Source of the DNA: Haloglycomyces albus DSM 45210
Lineage (GTDB): Bacteria > Actinomycetota > Actinomycetes > Mycobacteriales > Micromonosporaceae
NCBI RefSeq assembly: GCF_000527155.1
Contig: NZ_AZUQ01000001.1
Coordinates: 1,795,615 to 1,859,614 of the forward strand
DNA length: 64,000 nt
Direction: 5' to 3'
Shown: positions 1-8,924 of the stretch, in pieces
How the letters are laid out: the number at the start of each line of letters is the position of its first letter
Numbering within the stretch: position 1 is the stretch's first letter
Made by a program: the position numbers and the translations under genes
The notes under the pieces: generated by a model
Database searches by the model: none
What the model was told of the DNA's origin: nothing
Seen by the model: the letters and a program-made list of their open reading frames with translations, nothing else

Positions 1-49
1 ACCGGGTTCGCTGTGCGGTGGCAATACGCGATCGTGGTCGCGGGCCGTT

Positions 50-904
50 TTACGGCAGGGCCCGCGAAATGGCCTCGCGCAACGACAGGCTCGGACGATG
101 GATCAGGTCGGTCAAATCGCTGGAGACGGAATCCAGATCTCCACGTGCGATACCGGCGTCGCGGTCGGATTTCATGGACGCTACTTCCAACGACAGGCCC
201 TGGTCCTGCAAGGCATCGGTGAGGGCCTCCGGATCGAGTTGTTCGAAGTTGACCGTCGTTCCGGACAGGCGCGTCAGCATTTCGGCGAATTCTTGATAAG
301 TGAAGGGTTCGTCGCCGGCAAGCTCGAAGGTCCGATCGATCCCGTGATCTTCGGTGAGAAGAACCGCCGCCGCCTCGGCGATATCGTTGCGGGAGGCCGC
401 CGCGATGCGCCCCTTGCCCGCCGCGCCCAGCATGGTGCCGGTCTTGAGGTAGTGCGGAATATAGTGCGTGTAATTCTCCAAATACCAGGTATGGCGCAGG
501 AAGAGGTGGGGGATGCGGTTTTCCTTGATCAGCTGTTCGGTACCGACGTGCTCGGTGGCCAGCGCCATCATATTCGTATCGGCGTTGAGGATCGACAGGT
601 ACAGCAGGAGACCGACACCCTCGTATTTGGCCGCTTCGACGACGTGTTCGGCCTCTATCAGGCGTTTGCCGATGTCGGGGGCGGGGACGAAGAGCAGTTT
701 CTCCACGCCTTTGATCGCGGCGTGAACGGTGGCCGCCTCGTTGTAGTCGACGCGACGAGTGGCGACGCCCTTGTCCGCGACGGCGGATTCGGAGTCGGGA
801 TCTTGCACCAGGGCGATGATGCGTTCGGCTGGAACCCCGCGTTCCAGTAGGTTGTCTATGGTCAACGACCCGATAGGACTGCTGGTCACCGTTACACCGA
901 TCAT
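50..904 (-). CDS. NmrA-like NAD(P)-binding reductase (SDR superfamily)
   Basis: 284 residues, the usual length for NmrA/QorB-type atypical short-chain reductases, which bind NAD(P)H and reduce quinones or sense redox state. The overall pattern fits: an N-terminal Rossmann strand, then 'LLFVPAPD', 'LLLYLSIL' and a substrate half with 'RHTWYLENYTHYIPHYLKTG'. The dinucleotide loop is abnormal: where relatives have TGATGxxG this one reads TVTSSPIG, so cofactor binding may be altered. It is monocistronic, with its stop near the left window edge. The family call is fairly safe; the substrate is unknown. Confidence 0.75.
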   Translation of the reverse strand: MIGVTVTSSPIGSLTIDNLLERGVPAERIIALVQDPDSESAVADKGVATRRVDYNEAATVHAAIKGVEKLLFVPAPDIGKRLIEAEHVVEAAKYEGVGLLLYLSILNADTNMMALATEHVGTEQLIKENRIPHLFLRHTWYLENYTHYIPHYLKTGTMLGAAGKGRIAAASRNDIAEAAAVLLTEDHGIDRTFELAGDEPFTYQEFAEMLTRLSGTTVNFEQLDPEALTDALQDQGLSLEVASMKSDRDAGIARGDLDSVSSDLTDLIHRPSLSLREAISRALP

Positions 905-1027
905 GACGACCCCTCTCAGAATGAAGCATGGTTACGGTCACGATCAAATCACAATCGGTCGCCGCTGTTGGCCTAAAAGTCGACTTCGGTCGGCATATGC
1001 GGCCGTATCGTCCATTTCGTCGACTAT

Positions 1028-1066
1028 GAAAAACAGGGTTGTGCCCCCGATGGAACACAACCCTGT
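1028..1066 (-). terminator. Rho-independent terminator after rdgB
   Basis: An 11-bp perfect stem (1033-1043 with 1056-1066) is followed, read leftward, by a run of five T. It lies just beyond the rdgB stop and would end the rph-rdgB transcript. Confidence 0.85.
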
Positions 1067-1087
1067 AATGAAAAATATTCTCAGTGT

Positions 1088-1687
1088 TTATCGCGCCAAC
1101 GCCTGCGCCAAGGCGACGAATGCCTTACCTCTATGGGAGATACGGTTTTTCTCCTCCGAGGAGAGCTCGGCGCTGGTGACGTTCTCCGACGCTTCGTCGG
1201 GGTAGAACAGCGGATCGTAGCCGAAGCCGTTCGTTCCCTTCGCCGCTCGGCCCAGGCGTCCGGTCATCTCTCCGAAGAAGACCTCTTCGCCCCCGTCGGG
1301 TCGGACCAAAGCGGCGGCGCATACGAATCGGGCACCGCGATGCTCGTCGGGAATATCCGACATCTGATCCAGAAGGAGCCGGTTGTTCGCTTCATCGTCT
1401 TTCTGGGAACCCGCCCAGCGGGCCGACAGCACACCCGGCATCCCGTTCAAGGCGTCGACCGCCAGTCCGGAATCGTCCGCCACGGTCACCAAACCCGAAT
1501 GCCGGGCTCCGTCGCGGGCTTTCAACAGTGCGTTTCCCGAGAAGGTCAATTCGGTCTCGGCCGTTTCGGGAAACGACTCCACGTCGTTCAGCCCGACCAA
1601 TTCGACCTGAGCGGCTTCGGCCGACAGGATGTCGCGCAGTTCGGCGAGTTTCCCCACATTACGCGTGGCAAGAAGGATTTTCACCAC
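1088..1687 (-). CDS. rdgB: RdgB/HAM1 non-canonical purine NTP pyrophosphatase
   Basis: Hydrolyses dITP, XTP and ITP to monophosphates, removing deaminated purines from the nucleotide pool. The 199 residues match the family length. Seen directly: the start 'LLATRNVGKLAELRDIL', 'VTVADDSGLAVDAL', 'PGVLSARWAG' and the C-terminal 'GFGYDPLFYPDE' with 'KNRISHRGKA', all signatures of HAM1 proteins. It lies 17 bp downstream of rph on the same strand, the pairing common in actinobacteria, so the two are probably co-transcribed. Confidence 0.97.
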   Translation of the reverse strand: MVKILLATRNVGKLAELRDILSAEAAQVELVGLNDVESFPETAETELTFSGNALLKARDGARHSGLVTVADDSGLAVDALNGMPGVLSARWAGSQKDDEANNRLLLDQMSDIPDEHRGARFVCAAALVRPDGGEEVFFGEMTGRLGRAAKGTNGFGYDPLFYPDEASENVTSAELSSEEKNRISHRGKAFVALAQALAR

Positions 1688-1704
1688 AGATTCCTTTTCG
1701 ATCC

Positions 1705-2490
1705 TTAGGAGAGAAGCGTGCGGGCCTGCTGCGAGGCCAGTTCCTTACAGCCCTTTTCCGCCAGGTCAAGAAGCTCGTTCAGCTGGGCCCGGGTATAGGT
1801 GGCGTCCTCACCGGTGCCCTGAACTTCGACGAACTCGCCCTGACCGGTGAGGACGACGTTCATGTCGACCTCGGCCTTGACGTCCTCCGCGTACGGCAGG
1901 TCCAGCAGGGCCTTGCCGTCCACGATCCCGACGCTGATGGCCGACACCGAATCGCGCAGAACCTTCTCGGGCTTACGGGCCAGTTTCTGGTCCTTCAGCC
2001 ACTGCACGGCGTCGTGCAATGCGACATAAGCGCCCGTGATGGAGGCCGTGCGAGTTCCGCCGTCGGCTTGGAGCACGTCACAGTCGAGGGTGATCGTGTT
2101 CTCCCCGAGGGCCTTGAAGTCGATGCAGGCGCGGAGCGAACGGCCGATGAGGCGAGAGATCTCGTGCGTACGTCCGCCGATCTTGCCGCGAATCGACTCC
2201 CGGTCGGAACGCGAATGCGTCGAACGCGGCAGCATGGCGTATTCGGCGGTGACCCAGCCTTCTCCGGAACCACGCCGCCAGCGCGGTACTCCGGGCTGCA
2301 CGGAGGCCGTGCAGAGCACGCGGGTGTTTCCGAACTCCACGAGCACCGATCCTTCGGGGTTCTGGGTCCAGGAACGGGTGAACGTCACCGGACGCAACTG
2401 GTCGGCGGCACGGCCGTCGGGGCGGGACACCTTGGCGGAAGCACCGGTCGAGGCGGTTGATTCTTGAGACGATGAAGAGCTGTTCAACAT
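1705..2490 (-). CDS. rph: Ribonuclease PH
   Basis: Phosphorolytic 3'-5' exoribonuclease that trims tRNA 3' ends. It shows the typical '[13 protein letters not shown]' start, '[18 protein letters not shown]', '[14 protein letters not shown]', '[13 protein letters not shown]' and '[20 protein letters not shown]'. The annotated ATG gives a Ser-rich tail of about 20 residues before the family start. A GTG at the Val before SRPDGR is an alternative, and the true start is unresolved. It is first in an operon with rdgB, and a tRNA gene is encoded divergently just upstream. Confidence 0.97.
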   Translation of the reverse strand: MLNSSSSSQESTASTGASAKVSRPDGRAADQLRPVTFTRSWTQNPEGSVLVEFGNTRVLCTASVQPGVPRWRRGSGEGWVTAEYAMLPRSTHSRSDRESIRGKIGGRTHEISRLIGRSLRACIDFKALGENTITLDCDVLQADGGTRTASITGAYVALHDAVQWLKDQKLARKPEKVLRDSVSAISVGIVDGKALLDLPYAEDVKAEVDMNVVLTGQGEFVEVQGTGEDATYTRAQLNELLDLAEKGCKELASQQARTLLS

Positions 2491-2590
2491 ACGATCCAGC
2501 GTAGAACAGGACGTGTACTACAGGCACACTGGCATCGACCTCTGCGAGATACGACTAGTGGCACATAGTAGAGTAGAGGCTGTTCCAAAC

Positions 2591-2672
2591 GCGCGAGTGG
2601 CGGAATTGGCAGACGCGCTAGATTTAGGTTCTAGTGTCTTAGGACGTGAGGGTTCAAGTCCCTCCTCGCGCA
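2591..2672 (+). tRNA. tRNA-Leu (anticodon UAG)
   Basis: The acceptor stem GCGCGAG (2591-2597) pairs with CTCGCGC (2665-2671), with discriminator A at 2672. The anticodon stem CTAGA/TCTAG encloses the loop TTTAGGT, giving anticodon UAG. There is a long variable arm, as in class II tRNAs, and the T arm contains GGTTCAAGTCC. The 3' CCA is not fully encoded (CC then G). Confidence 0.96.
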
Positions 2673-2682
2673 CCGATGTCTA

Positions 2683-2715
2683 CCCCACGGTCGCCGACCG
2701 TGGGGCTTCATTTTT
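2683..2715 (+). terminator. Terminator after tRNA-Leu
   Basis: A perfect 10-bp stem (2683-2692 with 2696-2705) with a 3-nt loop is followed by CTTCATTTTT. It sits 11 nt after the tRNA. Confidence 0.9.
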
Positions 2716-2822
2716 CTCCGCGTGCTCCAGTGCCCAGGCGGATCGTCCGGGGATGGGGCGATCGTCTTGGTAAAGACTTTGATAAGAGCGCGGCAGTCGT
2801 ATTCCGCCTTCATACGGATGGC

Positions 2823-4562
2823 TCAGTGACGGAGCGGTTCGTGGTAAGGCGCGAAATCCTCAAGGAAGTTTCTCTGGAAGCTTTTCCGCATCGCAAATTG
2901 TCGCAGTTGCTTATTATCGAGATTCATGACGTCGAGATGCTCTTCAATCACGATTAGTACCTGTTCAAGCATTGATTGAAGGTCGTGATCATCCCAGATG
3001 GCTGAGAGGTTCCGGTCAAACTCCTTCCGTGATTTCTTTCCAATTTGGAACGAATGTTGGTTGCCGAACAGAAGTTCCTTAACGCCGGACATGAGGTACC
3101 ACCGCAGTGGTCTGTATATGCTCTGGATCTTTTCGCGTTCCAGGAAGTAATCAATGCGATAGGCGATGCTGGCGGCAGCGAAGTGCAGGTGCGGAGAGAC
3201 ATTGAGATCGAATACTCGACTCCCATAATTCTCGAACTGCGCTTGCGCGCGTACGGCTGCGCGGGGCTTGCGGAGGAACGTGGCAACAAAGGCACGAGTC
3301 AGCCGGTTGGGTGTAAAGACGCGTGCGGAAGGTAGATCACGATAACGGCCATCCTTGCGCTCGTAGAAGATGTTCCGATCATTACTCTGATGCGACCGGA
3401 AGACCGCCTCGATGGCTTCGTGAACATCGGCGCGGGCAGCCACGTATTCCGGTGCCACGGCAGTTTGACTGTTGAGTCCGGAGATAATCTCGTCGATGTG
3501 GTAGACATTGTCGACCTCGGCCAGCGTGACACGGAGATATACATCGGACAGTTGACATCGTTCATGGTGGAGCACATGGCTGGTTTGGGAACCGTCGACA
3601 ATCTGCGGATACGTCAGGTCGAAGGCACCGCTTCCCTCGTTGACCGAGGTGGCGATAATAGTGACGCCACTGTTCAACACGGGGAATCGTTGCTTTTTGT
3701 CGGGATCGCGAAGCGTATCACGTATCTCCTGGTTGACGTCATTCTTGTAACCATAGAAGATCCGGACGTTCTCATCAAAGATCGATTCCCGGAGGCTTCC
3801 ATCGTCGCTGGACAATATGTCGGATACGAAGGTCTGCGCCGGAACGTAGGCGGTATACACTTTAGCGATACCGGGCATGGGCGGTAGTTTGGTGAATTCC
3901 CTGCCGACGATAGGCAAAGAGGCCGTCGATACGCGCTTCAAACGTTGATAGCCCCGCGACAGCGCTGCTCGACTCACGGTTTCCACCGACGCATCATAGT
4001 TCAGCGCGCCAAGGTCGTCCTCGAACGCTTTAGCGTCTCGGCGAATCTCCTCAGAAACCCGTTCGCCGGTGGTCGCGTAAGCGATCGTAACTTTAATCTG
4101 CCGCGACAGCCTCCGAGGATTGTCCCCGAGAAAGCTGAGTATCTGCTTGAGTGTCTTTAGCTTGGGGTGCGTATTCGCCGGTAGTTCACGGTGTGAATTG
4201 AAGAGGTTAAGGCACCGGGTGCGAAAATGGTTGAGTTGCTGGTCGCTGAAGCTGGGGGAGGTCTTCGCCTGAACCGCCACGATATGGAGAGAGATCTCCT
4301 TCCGGGATTCCACGGTCTTCAGCGCTTCCTCAAAATCTGAGAAAAGTTCCCCACCAACCAGAATAGCCACGGCGTCGCTACCATGATCACTACCGTCCCC
4401 GATAACAAACGCACTCGGATCGAACTCATCCAAGTAGAAGCGGGGAAGAACACTGGCGAACGCGAACGCCTCGAACCGCGCCGGTTCACTCCACGTCGAC
4501 AGCGACTCGTAACTGTCACAGAACTCAGCAAAATCAGGGCGAATGGTGGGATTCATGGCCAT
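2823..4562 (-). CDS. AIPR-family (abortive infection phage resistance) protein
   Basis: 579 residues. The AIPR core is clear at residues 264-330: 'ENVRIFYGYKNDVN', 'FPVLNSGVTIIA' and 'YPQIVDGSQT', followed by 'GLNSQTAV' near 365. The N-terminal part has a PD-(D/E)xK-like arrangement, D-H-G-S-D around residues 58-63 and 'VAVQAK' at 95-100, consistent with a nuclease fold; that reading is inference. AIPR proteins were first linked to phage resistance in Lactococcus. The start is set by AAGGAG 9 nt upstream of the ATG, 11 nt after the stop of the ATPase gene, so it is probably translationally coupled. It is the last gene of a three-gene operon and most likely the effector. Confidence 0.85.
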   Translation of the reverse strand: MAMNPTIRPDFAEFCDSYESLSTWSEPARFEAFAFASVLPRFYLDEFDPSAFVIGDGSDHGSDAVAILVGGELFSDFEEALKTVESRKEISLHIVAVQAKTSPSFSDQQLNHFRTRCLNLFNSHRELPANTHPKLKTLKQILSFLGDNPRRLSRQIKVTIAYATTGERVSEEIRRDAKAFEDDLGALNYDASVETVSRAALSRGYQRLKRVSTASLPIVGREFTKLPPMPGIAKVYTAYVPAQTFVSDILSSDDGSLRESIFDENVRIFYGYKNDVNQEIRDTLRDPDKKQRFPVLNSGVTIIATSVNEGSGAFDLTYPQIVDGSQTSHVLHHERCQLSDVYLRVTLAEVDNVYHIDEIISGLNSQTAVAPEYVAARADVHEAIEAVFRSHQSNDRNIFYERKDGRYRDLPSARVFTPNRLTRAFVATFLRKPRAAVRAQAQFENYGSRVFDLNVSPHLHFAAASIAYRIDYFLEREKIQSIYRPLRWYLMSGVKELLFGNQHSFQIGKKSRKEFDRNLSAIWDDHDLQSMLEQVLIVIEEHLDVMNLDNKQLRQFAMRKSFQRNFLEDFAPYHEPLRH

Positions 4563-4573
4563 GGACGGTCTCC

Positions 4574-7500
4574 TTAAGACTTGCTAGCGAGATCCAGAAC
4601 ATCATCATCGGAAGGAGCGCTGGGGGAATGCAGCGTCAAACACATACGACTGTGAAACGCCGAATTCGGCGCGTTTTCTCCCACGAGATAAAATTCCCCA
4701 CGACCGAGACCCTGGAAATTGAACTTTCGGGACGATATGCCCGCTGCAATCTCCTCGGCCCGTTTCACCTGAGTAGGCTGCACCAACCTGCCATAGACAT
4801 GGGTCATGCAGTTACCGATAATCTGATTGTCGATACCGCTGGGCGACTGCGTCGCAACCAACAACCCCAGACCGAACTTACGAGCCTGCGACGCTATTGT
4901 CCGAGTCGACTGCAAACTCGCCGTTGACTTTTGCGAGGGGGCGATGGTTTGCGCCTCGTCCAACACCAATAGAGCCTGAGGAGTCCCACTCGACGACGGA
5001 TTCTTCTTCACCCAGGAAAACAAAGCATTGTTCAAGCGATTAATGAACGTCTGTCGCGGCTCATCCCCCGGCAAGCCAGACAGATTCACCACCGATACAC
5101 GACTGCGCGCACCGTTCTCCGGCGTCAGCAGTTCCGAGACATCAGTAGTCCCATAGCCGCCACCGAAAAACCTGTCATTGACGCTAAGCGCCGTAAGCGT
5201 CTCCGCTATGTTGTCGGCGATCTTGAGGGAATCATCGAAAGACTCGGTAATGTTGCCTTCCCTGACGAAGGCAATGAAGTCCTCCATGCTTCCGCTGCCA
5301 CGACGCGCGAAACCCTCCAGACACTCGCGGAGCACCGCTTCTCCCTTGGTTTTGGTTCGCGGCGTGAAGTTCAACCTGGGAAGAAGAGTCTCACACGCAT
5401 TATCGATCGCGGTGGCGAAGTCATCGGGATCGTCCATGGCTGCCGCGAAATCCGGGAAAACGGGGAACGACAGCGGACGCCCCTTCACCTTGTTCGGCGT
5501 CCACACCACGACGTCGACGTCACTGGCGAAACTCTTCGCATTGTCTTCATCAACCGGAGTCCAACTGCCGGGCGTATCCTCCCGGCCACATTTGAGCAGC
5601 GACAAGTCGTTGTTCGGGTCGACAACCACCACCGAAATCCCCGACAACGCCGCCTGTTCAATGATGCGTTTGAGAAGAACCGTTTTACCCGAACCGGTAC
5701 CCGCAACAATGGCAACGTGTTCGCGAAGCTTCTCGGGGCGTACAAAGACGGATTCCTTCGCAACGTCCCCCAGCTCTATAGGCCGTTGCGGCGCATCGTC
5801 CGAATCAGAACGCTGCATCGGGAGGTGGACAGAAGCCTGTTCGTCTTCGGGGGTACGCGTAGCTGCGGAATCGACGGCGGAGGACGGATCGTCGGCAGAA
5901 TCGGGAGATGGTGCCGGAGAGCGGAGGAAACTCTCTGGAAGATTACTCAATGCGATATCGATTGTGTTCCCGGATTGTTGTGGCGCATCGTCATTGGGCT
6001 CTGGTTGCGATACGCCCTTGGACGGGGGGAGATATTTGGCGAACGAGAAGTCATCACACGGTCGGCGAGTCTGCAGCCAGGCGGTCAAGCCCTCGTCGTT
6101 TTCCTCCAGGAGGCGATATAGGGCGTACATCTTCGCACGTTCAAGCCGGTTGACCGCTACGACGTCGCCGATATCGGAGAACTCCGCGATCCGTTGCAGC
6201 GCACGCGACTTCAAACCCCGGTGACATTCCTCCGAGATAATCAAAATCGAGCGCTCGCCGGGACGAACGCTAGGACGTTGGTGGTGTGTGCGGAATTTGT
6301 TCAACTTGGCGGTGACACCTTGACCGGCGGTTGTCGCGGCCACTCGAACGTTCCAGCGGGATCCTTCAGAGTCGATTTCCTGCAGGAAGGCCGGTGCGTC
6401 CGCATTGTTGCCGATCCCGTAGGGCGACAGATCAAGATCCATTCGGTTGTTTTGCCGTCGCAGGCATTCCAGAATGGCTCGCGTGACGTTAGGCAGAAGT
6501 TGCTTTTCGCTGTCCTTGTTGAAGTAGACCTCATCGGGGTCGCATTGCTCGGTCAACTCCTCAAAACGGGTATCGAATGAGTTCGTTCCGTGCGGCGCAA
6601 GCTCGGATAGATCCTCGTCCGATATGGTCAGCGATCCTGATTCCGCTATGTTCCGTACGGCTCTTTCAATGCGTCCCAGGAATTTACGGAGACTGAAGTG
6701 GGGCGCTGCGGTGAAGAACGATTCCGGAAAGGGGTAGGTGTTGTAGGGAACGTCCACATCTCGATAGGCAGGCGCAAGTAGGGCTGCGGTGAGTTCTTTG
6801 GCGGCGTTGCTGTCGGGAATCCTGCCGAGTTGAATATGATCGGTGAAGCGTCCATCGGCGGCTTCTGAAGCGTGGGATTTCAACAGCTCCCAGGTGGAGA
6901 AGATACAGGACATCATGATCATGGACCGTTTCGACTTGTCGCGAAGGTCCATGAGACATTCGGTGATTTCGACAAGATGCTCTTTATCCGCCGGTTCAGC
7001 CGAACCGGATCCGATGCTGACGTTCCTGACCAGTTCGTCCGTCTGGTCGATCGCAATGATCGTTCCACCCGCATAGGAACATAGATTCAGAATGTCTGAA
7101 ACGATTTTTTCTGCGGTTGGCATGGAGGAAGTCGGTGGCCCCCATTGCCCTTCGGGGTCCAGCGGTCCTTCTCCACGCAAATATGATGCTCCGGCTTGAT
7201 TCATATAGGGGTCGCGGGAAGTATTGTGTAGGAGCGCTCGTATCGTTTCATTTCTCATACGGTAGAAATCGATATCCGAATCCGCTACAGCACGCAACAT
7301 CGCTTCAATGCCGTCGCGGTCAACGGAACTGCCTAGACGGTGACGATTGTCGTCATCAAGCTCGAATGCGTCGGCGATCTGTGTTATCAGGTGCTGGACT
7401 TGGCTTCCACCCCTGCTATGTGGTCGGCTCAGAGCGTCGTAGAACCCCGTGGCGACTTCGCTCCACGGATTCCCATTACGACTGAATTGCAATGGCACGA

Positions 7501-7765
7501 ACAACCCATCGTTTGATTGAACATGTCGACGGGTACGACGTAGCAGATGAGTCTTTCCCGATCCGGGCTCACCGATGAGCGGGAGGATATGGGGGCTGCG
7601 TTTGATATCGTTGGACAGTTTGCCAAATTCGTTGGTGATGATGTTGAACGCCGAGCCGTTGATGGACGGAACATCCACGCGGCCTGAATCCGACCACAGT
7701 TCCTCTGACGTCATCGCCGTGTCGAGGGATATGCTTTTCAATGCATTGATAACATCGTCAGACAT
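4574..7765 (-). CDS. Dual P-loop ATPase: STAND/ORC-like N half, HerA/FtsK-like C half
   Basis: 1063 residues with two ATPase cores. N half: Walker A 'GEPGSGKT' at 65-72 and Walker B 'TIIAIDQTDEL' near 235-245, in the style of AAA/STAND or KAP ATPases. A Pro/Asp/Ser-rich linker lies near 590-670. C half: Walker A 'VAGTGSGKTVLLKR' near 684, Walker B 'ALLVLDEAQTIAP' near 936, then 'ASQARKFGLGLLVATQSP', typical of HerA/VirB4/DUF87 DNA-pumping ATPases. HerA partners commonly assemble with nucleases in defence systems. Its start overlaps the upstream winged-helix gene by 8 nt. I do not recognise this exact fusion as a named system. Confidence 0.85.
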   Translation of the reverse strand: MSDDVINALKSISLDTAMTSEELWSDSGRVDVPSINGSAFNIITNEFGKLSNDIKRSPHILPLIGEPGSGKTHLLRRTRRHVQSNDGLFVPLQFSRNGNPWSEVATGFYDALSRPHSRGGSQVQHLITQIADAFELDDDNRHRLGSSVDRDGIEAMLRAVADSDIDFYRMRNETIRALLHNTSRDPYMNQAGASYLRGEGPLDPEGQWGPPTSSMPTAEKIVSDILNLCSYAGGTIIAIDQTDELVRNVSIGSGSAEPADKEHLVEITECLMDLRDKSKRSMIMMSCIFSTWELLKSHASEAADGRFTDHIQLGRIPDSNAAKELTAALLAPAYRDVDVPYNTYPFPESFFTAAPHFSLRKFLGRIERAVRNIAESGSLTISDEDLSELAPHGTNSFDTRFEELTEQCDPDEVYFNKDSEKQLLPNVTRAILECLRRQNNRMDLDLSPYGIGNNADAPAFLQEIDSEGSRWNVRVAATTAGQGVTAKLNKFRTHHQRPSVRPGERSILIISEECHRGLKSRALQRIAEFSDIGDVVAVNRLERAKMYALYRLLEENDEGLTAWLQTRRPCDDFSFAKYLPPSKGVSQPEPNDDAPQQSGNTIDIALSNLPESFLRSPAPSPDSADDPSSAVDSAATRTPEDEQASVHLPMQRSDSDDAPQRPIELGDVAKESVFVRPEKLREHVAIVAGTGSGKTVLLKRIIEQAALSGISVVVVDPNNDLSLLKCGREDTPGSWTPVDEDNAKSFASDVDVVVWTPNKVKGRPLSFPVFPDFAAAMDDPDDFATAIDNACETLLPRLNFTPRTKTKGEAVLRECLEGFARRGSGSMEDFIAFVREGNITESFDDSLKIADNIAETLTALSVNDRFFGGGYGTTDVSELLTPENGARSRVSVVNLSGLPGDEPRQTFINRLNNALFSWVKKNPSSSGTPQALLVLDEAQTIAPSQKSTASLQSTRTIASQARKFGLGLLVATQSPSGIDNQIIGNCMTHVYGRLVQPTQVKRAEEIAAGISSRKFNFQGLGRGEFYLVGENAPNSAFHSRMCLTLHSPSAPSDDDVLDLASKS

Positions 7766-8399
7766 TGCGGCCTTTCATAACGTAGTGCACCTTTGTTCCG
7801 CCCAAGAACCATCCTGCGTCGTGCTGTTCTGGTGTAACGCTCGCACGGTTTTCTTCAGGCGCTACTTGAACGATCCCGGCCTCAAACAATTCGGTGAGGA
7901 CGGCATCGATTTCGTCCTTGTCAATTGGTGCCAGTTCGGAGCGAAGTTCCTGGAGTGGAACCCAATCGCCATCGGCTGCGTCAAGGATGTTGACGACCTC
8001 GTCCGCTGCATCGGGCGTGGTATCGTCCTTTATGCGAGTCAGGACGACACCCGCGATCGAGCTTCCATTCGCGCGGTTAGCAGCGGCCAGAGTCTGAGTT
8101 ATGGCGTGTAGGACCCGAGCTGATCGACCAGTGAGGCTGCCTTTGGGAACAACATCGCCATTTAGGAGGTCATCGACAAGATCCCAACCCGGATCGGTCA
8201 GGGTGTAATACAGGGGATGTCCTTGTCCACCATCGATGAGAAGCTTCTTGGCGTCCTTGATTCGTTGGCGCTCCTGAGGTCGTGTTTTGAGGCCAAACCG
8301 TTCGACCAGCTCTTTATTGGGAACCTCATTGCCGTCGAGAGCGGCTACTCCAATGAGGAGGTTGTATTCGGGAATTGTGACATTAGTGAAGTCTGACAT
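7758..8399 (-). CDS. Predicted winged-helix protein, first gene of the AIPR/ATPase operon
   Basis: 213 residues from the ATG at 8399, preceded by GAAAG. An upstream in-frame ATG exists but lacks a ribosome site. Two segments look like winged-helix domains: residues 8-70 ('YNLLIGVAAL...LYYTLTDPGWDLVDDLL') and about 85-205, which includes 'DWVPLQELRSELAPIDKDEIDAVLTELFEAGIVQV'. No family is recognised with certainty. Its stop overlaps the ATPase start in ATGTCTGA, so the two are coupled. It could be a DNA-binding regulator of the operon or a sensor subunit. Confidence 0.7.
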   Translation of the reverse strand: MSDFTNVTIPEYNLLIGVAALDGNEVPNKELVERFGLKTRPQERQRIKDAKKLLIDGGQGHPLYYTLTDPGWDLVDDLLNGDVVPKGSLTGRSARVLHAITQTLAAANRANGSSIAGVVLTRIKDDTTPDAADEVVNILDAADGDWVPLQELRSELAPIDKDEIDAVLTELFEAGIVQVAPEENRASVTPEQHDAGWFLGGTKVHYVMKGRNV

Positions 8400-8453
8400 T
8401 AGATTTCTTTCACAGGGCAGGTAAAATACCGGTTCTCTCAAAAAGCTAGCAGT

Positions 8454-8491
8454 GCCTTGGAGAAAAGTAAACGGCTACTTGTCTCCAAGGC
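8454..8491. promoter_or_regulatory. Inverted repeat upstream of the defence operon
   Basis: A perfect 10-bp inverted repeat, GCCTTGGAGA (8454-8463) and TCTCCAAGGC (8482-8491), with an 18-nt AT-richer spacer. It lies 55-92 bp upstream of the first ATG of the leftward operon and is well placed as an operator. Confidence 0.55.
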
Positions 8492-8773
8492 GTACTTGAG
8501 TTCCGGTTACGTCGTGATACCGAATGCGGGGAGTGCTCAAATCGGTTTCGTGGCATTGCTCGCGCAAGTCGCGGTGAAATCGGCGGATCCGATGGCAATG
8601 GTCTATAACCATCAGCTCTAGTTTCATTCCGCTACTCATCGAGTCTGAGTGAGTACCGACTGGGCGCGACCATAATCCTCAACCGATTTCGGTATTAAGA
8701 ACCCCTGGAAGCCCTTCAGAACGCAGGTGGACTAAAATCGACTAATGCTTCAGTGGAACTGCAGGTCCTGAAG
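8492..8773 (+). other. Non-coding stretch with leader of CRISPR array 1
   Basis: No convincing gene is seen here. The last part (8754-8767) carries TGGAACTGCAGGTC, which matches the leader-end motif TGGAGGTGCAGGTC found just before arrays 2 and 3. This marks it as the leader side of array 1. Confidence 0.55.
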
Positions 8774-8924
8774 ATAGCCCCCGCCCACGCGGGGATAGCT
8801 CTATTTCTGGTGGCGACACGATCGATATCGACCGGTAGCCCCCCGCCCACGCGGGGATAGCTCTGATCGTCCCACCTGTATAGGAGCAGAGACGTAGTAG
8901 CCCCCGCCCACGCGGGGATAGCTC
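8774..8924 (+). CRISPR. CRISPR array 1 (type I-E repeats; 3 repeats, 2 spacers)
   Basis: Repeats lie at 8774-8801, 8835-8863 and 8897-8924, with spacers of 33 nt. The repeat is the 28-nt I-E type: TAGCCCCCGCC, a short loop, then GCGGGGATAGCTC. All three copies carry CCCAC in the loop, unlike the CCTAC or CCAAC of the other arrays. Repeat 1 starts with A instead of G. Repeat 2 has a sixth C and is 29 nt long. The array lies upstream of cas3 in the same orientation. Confidence 0.93.
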
